Positions 1 through 6,552 of a stretch of 64,000 nt of DNA are shown piece after piece. A program made the translations under genes and the position numbers. The stretch is from Kribbella capetownensis (GTDB taxonomy: Bacteria; Actinomycetota; Actinomycetes; Propionibacteriales; Kribbellaceae): contig NZ_SJKD01000001.1 of NCBI RefSeq assembly GCF_004331485.1, positions 1,736,001 through 1,800,000 of the forward strand. The letters run 5' to 3'. Each line of letters starts with the position of its first letter. Position 1 is the stretch's first letter. The notes beneath the pieces are model-generated. The model was given only the letters and a program-made list of their open reading frames with translations. It made no database searches and was not told the origin of the DNA.

Positions 1-119
1 AGGACGACGGCCTGTTCACGGAGTACGGCGAACAGATCCCGGTCACCTTCGTGGACGGCAAGCAGCACGACTTCTGGCGCGTCGACCCGGCCCGCCTCCG
101 GAAGGCACTCACGGCGTAG
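1..119 (+). CDS. Glutaredoxin-like protein, C-terminal end (partial)
   Basis: Only the last 38 codons are in the window; the gene begins upstream and ends with TAG at 117-119. The visible part reads through an IPVTFVDGKQHDFWRVD segment, the pattern of the cis-proline strand and following beta strand of small glutaredoxin-fold proteins (xIPVxxVDG). In actinobacteria a glutaredoxin-like gene commonly precedes rex, which supports the call. The active-site CxxC would be outside the window, so activity cannot be judged. The product would be a cytosolic thiol-disulfide protein. Confidence 0.7.
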   Translation, partial: DDGLFTEYGEQIPVTFVDGKQHDFWRVDPARLRKALTA

Positions 120-143
120 TGTGCCGGGTCACTCCCGCCGATT

Positions 144-161
144 TTGTTCTCACGTTCACAA
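144..161. promoter_or_regulatory. Rex operator (ROP) upstream of rex-hem operon
   Basis: The 18-mer TTGTTCTCACGTTCACAA matches the Rex operator layout TTGTGAA-N4-TTCACAA: the right half is perfect and the left half keeps TTGT. It lies 68 bases before the rex start, in the only intergenic space ahead of the operon, so autorepression by Rex and release at high NADH/NAD+ is the likely use. Binding is inferred from sequence only. Confidence 0.75.
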
Positions 162-228
162 GCTCCTAGAGTAAGGAACGGGCCGCCGGCCGTCAGACCG
201 CGGCCGAGCAACCGTTCCCAGGAGAATT

Positions 229-984
229 GTGACGCGTGCCAGCAGCCGTCGACCGGGCCCGCCGACGAGAACCGAACGCGGTATCCCCGAGGCGACTGTC
301 GCGCGCTTGCCGGTCTATCTGCGGGCGCTGACCGCACTGTCGGACAGCGGTATCGCGACCGCCTCGAGTGAGGACCTGGCCACGGCCGCCGGCGTCAACT
401 CGGCCAAGCTGCGCAAGGACCTGTCCTACCTGGGCTCGTACGGCACCCGCGGCGTCGGGTACGACGTCGAGTACCTGCGCTACCAGATCGCCCGCGAGAT
501 CGGTGTCACCCAGGACTGGGCCGTGGTCATCGTCGGGATCGGAAACCTGGGCCACGCGCTGGCGAACTACTCCGGTTTCGGCACCCGCGGGTTCCGGATC
601 GTGGCGCTGCTGGACGCCGACCCGAACCTGATCGGCGAGCGGATCGGCGACATGGAGGTCCGCGACTTCGCCGAGCTGGAGGACATCGTCAAGGCCGACC
701 GGGTCTCGATCGGCGTCATCACCACTCCCGCCGGTCCGGCCCAGGGGGTGTGCGACCGATTGGTCGCCGCCGGAGTGACCAGCATCCTCAACTTCGCGCC
801 GGTGGTGCTGTCCGTGCCCACCGGTGTCGACATCCGCAAGGTGGACCTCTCGATCGAGTTGCAGATCCTGGCGTACCACGAACAACGAAAGTCCGGAGAG
901 GCGGCGCTCCCCCAGGTGCCCGAGCTACCAGCGATGAACGGTCTGACCGATCTGCCGAGTGTGGGCGGGGGTGTCGGGGCGTGA
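229..984 (+). CDS. rex: Redox-sensing transcriptional repressor Rex
   Basis: Rex is a cytosolic dimeric repressor that reads the NADH/NAD+ ratio and controls respiratory and fermentative genes. The 251-residue protein has the N-terminal winged helix (about residues 25-80, with SAKLRKDLSYLGSYGTRGVGY typical of the family around 58-78) and a Rossmann domain with GIGNLG at 103-108, followed by the conserved NYSGFGTRGF segment. The start is GTG at 229, placed five bases after AGGAGA. A Rex box sits just upstream, and hemA follows after 73 bases, so Rex probably controls itself and heme synthesis in one transcript. The first 20 residues and the last 30 are low-complexity tails, common in actinobacterial Rex. 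Confidence 0.96.
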   Translation: MTRASSRRPGPPTRTERGIPEATVARLPVYLRALTALSDSGIATASSEDLATAAGVNSAKLRKDLSYLGSYGTRGVGYDVEYLRYQIAREIGVTQDWAVVIVGIGNLGHALANYSGFGTRGFRIVALLDADPNLIGERIGDMEVRDFAELEDIVKADRVSIGVITTPAGPAQGVCDRLVAAGVTSILNFAPVVLSVPTGVDIRKVDLSIELQILAYHEQRKSGEAALPQVPELPAMNGLTDLPSVGGGVGA

Positions 985-1003
985 ACGAGCGGAGCGAGTT
1001 CAC
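981..1003. repeat. Inverted repeat over the rex stop codon
   Basis: GTGAAC at 981-986 and GTTCAC at 998-1003 form 6-base arms around GAGCGGAGCGA. The repeat covers the rex stop codon and lies in the 73-base gap before hemA. The half-sites resemble Rex halves but the spacing is 11 rather than about 4-6, so I do not call it a Rex box. It may be an RNA hairpin between rex and hemA or a dispersed genomic repeat. Confidence 0.5.
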
Positions 1004-1057
1004 CAATCAGCTCAGCAGCTCGAGCTCATCCGCGCCCGCGGCGAAGCGAGGACGAGG

Positions 1058-2341
1058 ATGAGCTATCTGGTCGTCGGTATCAGCCACCGCTCAGCTGACA
1101 TCAACGTCCTCGAGCGCGTGGCGCTCGATCCGGACGCGGCGACCAAGCTGGCCCTGGCGGTCAAGAACACCCCGGCCGTCGCCGAGTCCGCGGTGATCGC
1201 CACCTGCAACCGGACCGAGGTCTACGCGACCGTCGAGCGCTTCCACGCGGGCATGGACGAGGTCACCGCGATCCTGTCCGACGTCACCGGCGTACCGCTG
1301 CTGGATCTGGCCGAGCACCTCTACGTGCACTTCGAGGAAGGCGCCGTCGCGCACCTGTTCCAGGTCGCGGTCGGGCTGGACTCGATGGTCGTCGGCGAGA
1401 GCCAGATCCTCGGCCAGGTGAAGGAAACGCTGCGCGTCGGCCAGGATCTGGAGACCGTCGGCACCGAGCTGAACGCCCTGCTCCAGCACGCGTTGCGGGT
1501 CGGCAAGCGTGCGCACGCCGAGACCGGCATCGACTCGGCCGGCCGCTCGGTCGTGTCGGCCGGGCTGGAGGCTCTCGGCGGGTTCGAAGGCCGCCGAGCG
1601 CTCGTCATCGGCGCCGGCTCGATGGCCTCGCTGGCTGCACAGACGTTGCTCAACGGCGGCGCGCAGAGCGTGACCATTGCCAACCGCAACTACGACCGCG
1701 CGGTCGCGCTGGCCGAGCGGGTCGGCGGTACGGCGATCCAGCTCGCGAACGTGCCCGACGCGTTGGCCGAGGCCGAGCTGGTCGTGTCGTGCACCGGCGC
1801 GCGAGGCGTCGTACTGACCGAGGAGATGATCCGGAACGCGACGGACGGCCGGCCGTTCGGCGTACTGGATGTCGCTCTGCCGCGGGACGTGGCTCCCGAG
1901 GCCGCACGCATCCCTGGCGTCACGCTCGTTACCCTGGCCGACATCGCGGGAACGGCCGGCGGCAGCGAGGCCGACGTCGACGAGGTACGCCGGATCGTCA
2001 GCGAGGAGACCGGGACGTTCGAGGCGACCCGGCGGGCCGCCTCGGTCGCGCCGACGGTGGTCGCGCTGCGAGCGATGGCGACCGAGCTGGTCGACTCCGA
2101 GCTGGCCCGGCTGGAGCGCAGGCTGCCCGGCCTGGACGACGTCCAGCGGGAAGAGGTCACCCGGACGATTCGCCGCGTGGTCGACAAGGTGCTGCACAAC
2201 CCGACGGTCCGGGTGAAGGAGCTCGCCGCTGATCCGGGCGGGCCGACGTACGCGAACGCACTGCGCGAACTCTTCGCCCTCGATCAGGCGACGGTCGACG
2301 CGGTGACCACGCCGAAGGCGCGCGGAGGTGAGCACGCATGA
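1058..2341 (+). CDS. hemA: Glutamyl-tRNA reductase
   Basis: HemA reduces glutamyl-tRNA(Glu) to glutamate-1-semialdehyde with NADPH, the first committed step of C5-pathway tetrapyrrole synthesis in the cytosol. The 427-residue protein starts MSYLVVGISHRSA, has the catalytic cysteine at 50 in ATCNRTE, the GESQILGQVK motif, an NADP-binding VIGAGSMA segment around 185, and a C-terminal helical dimerisation domain. ATG 1058 is chosen because it follows GACGAGG and gives the family N-terminus; an in-frame extension to 959 would run inside rex and is not homologous. It overlaps hemC by four bases (ATGA), implying translational coupling. Its product is used by HemL, encoded 49 kb downstream in this window. 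Confidence 0.97.
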   Translation: MSYLVVGISHRSADINVLERVALDPDAATKLALAVKNTPAVAESAVIATCNRTEVYATVERFHAGMDEVTAILSDVTGVPLLDLAEHLYVHFEEGAVAHLFQVAVGLDSMVVGESQILGQVKETLRVGQDLETVGTELNALLQHALRVGKRAHAETGIDSAGRSVVSAGLEALGGFEGRRALVIGAGSMASLAAQTLLNGGAQSVTIANRNYDRAVALAERVGGTAIQLANVPDALAEAELVVSCTGARGVVLTEEMIRNATDGRPFGVLDVALPRDVAPEAARIPGVTLVTLADIAGTAGGSEADVDEVRRIVSEETGTFEATRRAASVAPTVVALRAMATELVDSELARLERRLPGLDDVQREEVTRTIRRVVDKVLHNPTVRVKELAADPGGPTYANALRELFALDQATVDAVTTPKARGGEHA

Positions 2342-3219
2342 TCAGGCTCGGCACCCGGCGGTCCGCGCTGGCGACCGTCCAGGCAACCATGGTCGCCGAC
2401 TGGCTGCGCGAGCTCGGCCACGAGGTCGAGCTGGTGCCGATCGTCACGACCGGGGACGTCAACAGGGCGCCGGTGGAGCAGATCGGCGGTACCGGCATCT
2501 TCGTCAGCGCACTGCGCGACGCCTTGCTGGCCAACGAGATCGACATCGCCGTGCACTCCCTGAAGGATCTGCCGACCCAGCCACTCGAGGGTCTGGCCAT
2601 GGGCGCGATCCCGGTCCGTGAGGACCCGCGCGACGTGCTGGTCGCCCGCGACGGACTCACGCTGGGGGAGCTGCCCACGGGTGCACTTGTCGGCACCGGC
2701 GCGGCTCGCCGGGTGGCGCAGCTCGACGCGCTCGGCCTCGGCATCGAATGCACCGGGATCCGCGGCAACGTGGACACCCGGATCGGGATGGTCACCGAGG
2801 GCAAATTGGACGCGGTGGTCCTCGCGAGGGCAGGGTTGTCCCGGTTGGGACGGCTCGCCGAGGTGACCGAGACCCTGGATCCGATCCAGGTCCTGCCCGC
2901 ACCGGGACAAGGTGCCCTGGGCATCGAATGCCGGGAGGGCGACACCGAGGTGCTGGCCGCCCTGGCTCCGCTGGACGATGCGGCCACCCGGGCAGCGGTC
3001 ACGGCGGAACGGCAACTGCTGGCCACGCTCGAGGCGGGTTGCACGGCTCCGGTCGGCGCCCTCGCCGAGGTGGTCGACGGTGAGGACGGCCCGGAGCTGT
3101 GGCTGCGGGGCGCGCTCGGCCAGGACGACGGCGTACGGCGGCTCTCCGCGAACGGGCCGGTGGACGATCCGGTTGCCCTGGGCAAAGCGCTGGCGAACGA
3201 GTTGCTGGAGCGAACATGA
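2338..3219 (+). CDS. hemC: Porphobilinogen deaminase (hydroxymethylbilane synthase)
   Basis: HemC joins four porphobilinogen units into hydroxymethylbilane on a covalently bound dipyrromethane cofactor. The 293-residue protein starts MIRLGTRRSALA, has the catalytic aspartate at 77 in HSLKDLPT, the RRVAQL and RGNVDTR substrate-binding arginine motifs near 124-148, the PAPGQGALGIE motif near 188, and the cofactor-attachment cysteine 235 in EAGCTAPVGA. Length and motif order are normal for the family. It overlaps the preceding hemA and the following hemD by four bases each (ATGA), so the operon is tightly coupled. Confidence 0.97.
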   Translation: MIRLGTRRSALATVQATMVADWLRELGHEVELVPIVTTGDVNRAPVEQIGGTGIFVSALRDALLANEIDIAVHSLKDLPTQPLEGLAMGAIPVREDPRDVLVARDGLTLGELPTGALVGTGAARRVAQLDALGLGIECTGIRGNVDTRIGMVTEGKLDAVVLARAGLSRLGRLAEVTETLDPIQVLPAPGQGALGIECREGDTEVLAALAPLDDAATRAAVTAERQLLATLEAGCTAPVGALAEVVDGEDGPELWLRGALGQDDGVRRLSANGPVDDPVALGKALANELLERT

Positions 3220-4979
3220 CACCGGCACGGGGAACGACGGCCGCCCACAAGGGGGCCCATGAGACGGCGCACAAGACGAGCAGGACGAGGACGAGGGCGA
3301 AGGCAGACGTGAGCAGCGCGAAGACAGCGGCCACCGCAGCATCCAGCACACCTCAGAAGGTGCCGGCGAAGGCCGCCGCCACCAGCACGGTCAAGCAGAC
3401 CAGACCACTCGGCCATGTCACGTTCGTCGGCGTCGGGCCGGGTGACCCGTCCCTGCTGACCCTGGCCGGCCGCGACGTACTGGCGAACGCCGACGCGGTC
3501 GTTGTCGAGGGCCCCGAGCACAATGCGTTCCTGGCGTACTGCCCCCCGGGCGTCGAGGTGATCGACGGGTCCGGCGCCGAGGGCAGCCGGGCGCTGAAGG
3601 TCGCCGCCCGGGCGCGGCTGGTGGTGAAGACGGCCAAGACCTCGGCGAACGTGGTCCGCCTGCTCACCGGCGACCCGTTCACCTTCTCCAGCGGTGCCGA
3701 GGAGGCGTCCGCGTGCCGCAAGGCCGGCATCAGCTTCAACGTCATTCCCGGTGTCAGCGAGGTCAGCGCCGTTCCGACGTACGCCGGGATCCCGCTGACG
3801 ATGAAGAGCGACCGCGAGGTCACCGTGCTCGACCTGGCCGAGGCCAAGCTCGACCTGGGCAGGCTGAACCCGAAGCAGACGCTGGTCCTGCTGAACGCCG
3901 TGGACGTTCTGAAGGACACTGTGACCGCTCTGATCGAGTCCGGCTTCGACGGCGGCACACCGGTAGCGGTGACCGTCGGCGGTACGACGACCGCGCAGAC
4001 CAGTGTGGTCGGGACCTTGGAGACGATCGTCGCGGACCTGCGCGCGGCCAAGGTGACCGGCGAGGCCGTGATCGTGGTCGGTGCCGTGGTCGAGCAGCGC
4101 GAGGCGCTGTCCTGGTTCGAGACCAAGCCGCTGTTCGGCTGGCGGATCCTGGTGCCGCGCACCAAGGACCAGGCCGGGCCGCTGATGGATCGGTTGAGGC
4201 GCTACGGCGCGATGCCGGAAGAGGTCCCGACCATCTCGGTCGAGCCGCCCCGCAACCCGCAGCAGATGGACAAGGCGATCCGCGGCCTGGTCGAGGGACG
4301 CTATGAGTGGGTCGCGTTCACCTCGGTCAACGCGGTCAAGGCGGTCCGGGAGAAGTTCGACGAGTACGGCCTGGACGCGCGGGCGTTCTCCGGCCTCAAG
4401 ATCGCCGCGGTCGGCGACAAGACCGCCGAGGCGATCGGTGCCTGGGGCATCCGTCCCGACCTGGTCCCGTCCGGCGAGCAGTCGGCCGCCGGCCTGGTCG
4501 AGGACTGGCCGCCGTTCGACGAGGTGCTGGACCCGATCAACCGGGTGTTCCTGCCGCGTGCGGACATCGCCACCGAGACACTGGTCGCGGGCCTGACCGA
4601 TCTCGGCTGGGAGGTCGACGACGTCACGGCGTACCGGACCGTCCGGGCCGCTCCGCCGCCCGCCCCGACCCGCGAGGCGATCAAGTCCGGCAAGTTCGAC
4701 GCGGTCGTGTTCACCTCGTCCTCGACGGTGCGCAACCTGGTCGGCATCGCCGGCAAGCCGCACGCGTCGACGGTGATCGCGGTGATCGGCCCGGCCACAC
4801 TGAAGACGGCCGAGGAGCACGGGCTGCGCGTCGACGCGATGGCCGAGACGCCGGCCGCCGAGGAGTTGGCCGACGCCCTCGCCCGGTTCGGTGCGGACCG
4901 GCGTGACACCATGGTCGAGGCCGGTGAACCGGTCACCCGCCCGTCCGAGCGGCGCTCGGGCTCACGCAGGAAGAGCTAG
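3216..4979 (+). CDS. hemD: CobA-HemD fusion: uroporphyrinogen-III methyltransferase-like / uroporphyrinogen-III synthase
   Basis: This 587-residue protein fuses a SUMT (CobA-like tetrapyrrole methylase) domain to uroporphyrinogen-III synthase. Residues 1-65 are an Ala/Lys/Thr-rich basic tail with no fold visible. About 66-310 is the methylase fold: GVGPGDPSLLTL, a LLTGDPFTFSSGAEEA block and a PGVSEVSAVPTYAGIPLT block. About 315-580 is HemD, with the conserved FTSVNAVKA, VTAYRTV and FTSSSTVRNL segments; this half closes hydroxymethylbilane to uroporphyrinogen III. The methylase motifs are divergent (RLLTGDPF where active SUMTs usually have RLKGGDPF, and no HR after AGIPLT), so methylation is uncertain while HemD activity is likely. 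The fusion is usual in actinobacteria. Start ATG 3216 overlaps the hemC stop. Confidence 0.9.
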   Translation: MTPARGTTAAHKGAHETAHKTSRTRTRAKADVSSAKTAATAASSTPQKVPAKAAATSTVKQTRPLGHVTFVGVGPGDPSLLTLAGRDVLANADAVVVEGPEHNAFLAYCPPGVEVIDGSGAEGSRALKVAARARLVVKTAKTSANVVRLLTGDPFTFSSGAEEASACRKAGISFNVIPGVSEVSAVPTYAGIPLTMKSDREVTVLDLAEAKLDLGRLNPKQTLVLLNAVDVLKDTVTALIESGFDGGTPVAVTVGGTTTAQTSVVGTLETIVADLRAAKVTGEAVIVVGAVVEQREALSWFETKPLFGWRILVPRTKDQAGPLMDRLRRYGAMPEEVPTISVEPPRNPQQMDKAIRGLVEGRYEWVAFTSVNAVKAVREKFDEYGLDARAFSGLKIAAVGDKTAEAIGAWGIRPDLVPSGEQSAAGLVEDWPPFDEVLDPINRVFLPRADIATETLVAGLTDLGWEVDDVTAYRTVRAAPPPAPTREAIKSGKFDAVVFTSSSTVRNLVGIAGKPHASTVIAVIGPATLKTAEEHGLRVDAMAETPAAEELADALARFGADRRDTMVEAGEPVTRPSERRSGSRRKS

Positions 4980-4983
4980 GTCC

Positions 4984-5970
4984 GTGTCTGGTGGTTTCCC
5001 GGAGGTCAGGCCGCGGCGGCTTCGGTCGTCGGCGGCGGTGCGCAGGCTGGTCGCGGAGACCACGCTGGAGCCGCGGCAGCTGATCCTGCCGATGTTCATC
5101 CGCGAAGGCGCCCGGGAGCCGATCGCGATCAAGTCCATGCCGGGCGTCGTCCAGCACACCCGCGACACCGCGCGGAAGGCGATCGCCGAGGCGGCTCAGC
5201 TCGGACTCGGCGGCGTGATGCTGTTCGGCGTACCTGAGGTCAAGGACGAGGTCGGGTCGGGTGCGCTGGATCCTGCCGGGATCCTCAACGTCGCCATCCG
5301 GGACGCTGTCTCGGAGGTCGGCGACGAGTTGCTGGTGATGTCGGACCTGTGCCTGGACGAGTTCACCTCGCACGGGCATTGCGGCGTACTCGACTCCGCT
5401 GGTCGCGTGGACAACGACGCGACGCTGTCGATCTATGCGGAGATGGGTGTCGCGCAGGCCTCCGCCGGCGCGCATGTGGTCGGCCCGTCCGGGATGATGG
5501 ACGGCCAGGTCGGAGCTGTTCGTACGGCGCTCGACGCGGCCGGCTATCTGGACACCGTCATCTTGGCGTACGCCGTGAAGTTCGCGTCCGCGTTCTTCGG
5601 TCCGTTCCGCGAGGCGGTGGACTCGTCGCTGCAGGGTGATCGGAAGACGTACCAGCAGGACGGCGCGAACGCCCGCGACGCGATCCGCGAGGTTGACCTC
5701 GACATCGCCGAAGGCGCCGACATCGTGATGGTGAAGCCGGCCCTCGCGTACCTCGACATCATCCGCCAGGTCCGCGACCACGTGAACGTCCCGGTCGCGG
5801 CGTACAACATCTCCGGCGAATACGCCATGGTCGAAGCCGCAGCCGCCAACGGCTGGATCGACCGAGACCAGGCACTCCTCGAGACCCTCACCTCAATCCG
5901 CCGAGCCGGCGCCGACACAATCCTCACCTACTGGGCCAAAGACGCCGCCCACCTCCTCAACCACCGCTGA
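4984..5970 (+). CDS. hemB: Delta-aminolevulinic acid dehydratase (porphobilinogen synthase)
   Basis: HemB condenses two 5-aminolevulinate molecules into porphobilinogen. The 328-residue protein begins with GTG 4984, four bases after the hemD stop, and reads SGGFPEVRPRRLR, the usual family N-terminus; earlier starts lie inside hemD. Schiff-base lysines are K199 (YAVKFASAF) and K251 (MVKPALAYLD). The metal-site segment DLCLDEFTSHGHCG (residues 121-134) has C123, D125 and C133: one cysteine of the three-cysteine zinc site is replaced by aspartate, a hybrid between zinc and magnesium-type sites. It is the last gene of the rex-hem operon; the next 400 bases have no clear gene. Confidence 0.97.
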   Translation: MSGGFPEVRPRRLRSSAAVRRLVAETTLEPRQLILPMFIREGAREPIAIKSMPGVVQHTRDTARKAIAEAAQLGLGGVMLFGVPEVKDEVGSGALDPAGILNVAIRDAVSEVGDELLVMSDLCLDEFTSHGHCGVLDSAGRVDNDATLSIYAEMGVAQASAGAHVVGPSGMMDGQVGAVRTALDAAGYLDTVILAYAVKFASAFFGPFREAVDSSLQGDRKTYQQDGANARDAIREVDLDIAEGADIVMVKPALAYLDIIRQVRDHVNVPVAAYNISGEYAMVEAAAANGWIDRDQALLETLTSIRRAGADTILTYWAKDAAHLLNHR

Positions 5971-6372
5971 GCCCCTAGCCGCCCCACGCGCGCCACGTAG
6001 CCACCCCTCCGTCGCACCCGCCACGCACGCTCCCACCCACCCGGTGCTTCCTGGCGGGCTGCCGCCCGCGATCGAGGGCCTGGCTGGCGTCCATCCGCTA
6101 GCCGACTGTCGTCACGGTAGCTGGGGAAGACCCCACGTGCTACGCAGGCGCTGCTTGTCGCGCCCGCTCCGACCCGCCCGGGTCTTCCGTGCGGGCTGAT
6201 CGTCGCGGCTTTTGGGGCTTGGGCGGCTGTGGTGCGGGGTTGGCGTACGAGTCGCTGCTCCCTCGAGGGAACAACCGGTGAGGCTCGGCTGGGTGTCAAC
6301 GGGCTACCCGACGAACTGGTGGGGTGGGAAACACCCCGGCCTACGCTGGGGCGCTTGACGGGTGATGTGTGC
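5971..6372. other. Intergenic stretch after hemB, no confident gene
   Basis: About 400 bases between hemB and a doubtful small ORF. Codon-like reading is poor on both strands. A 9-base inverted repeat (GGAAGACCC at 6125-6133, GGGTCTTCC at 6180-6188) encloses a 46-base spacer, and a short hairpin GGGGTG-GGAAA-CACCCC lies near 6320-6338. Either could mark transcript ends or processing, but neither is a classic terminator. Otherwise I see nothing in it. Confidence 0.5.
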
Positions 6373-6552
6373 ATGGCTAGCAAGAGAAAGACCGATCCCG
6401 CCAAACGGGCCTCAACTCTGCGCGGATTCTGCCGCGCGACTGCGGATCAAGACTCTATGGCGGACGTCCTGGTGCTCGCTGAGCGGCATTCGGCGAAGCG
6501 CGATGCCCGACGGCTACGGCTGCGCGTCGGCAGGCTCGAGGACATCTGGTGA
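6373..6552 (+). CDS. Doubtful small basic protein, 59 residues
   Basis: A small reading frame from ATG 6373 to TGA 6552. The product starts MASKRKTDPAKRAS and is rich in Lys, Arg and Ala, with a possible helix in the second half (MADVLVLAERHSAKRDARRLRLR). I recognise no family. Its last 39 bases overlap the 3' end of the convergent HNH gene, which lowers confidence. No convincing ribosome binding site precedes it. It may be spurious. Confidence 0.22.
   Translation: MASKRKTDPAKRASTLRGFCRATADQDSMADVLVLAERHSAKRDARRLRLRVGRLEDIW

Noticed and set aside
981..1003. A second Rex box
   Set aside because: Half-sites are present but 11 bases apart rather than the 4-6 of Rex operators.
2157..4820. An 887-codon minus-strand frame over hemC/hemD
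   Set aside because: The hem genes are unmistakable and overlapping in the usual way; the antisense frame is a composition artefact.
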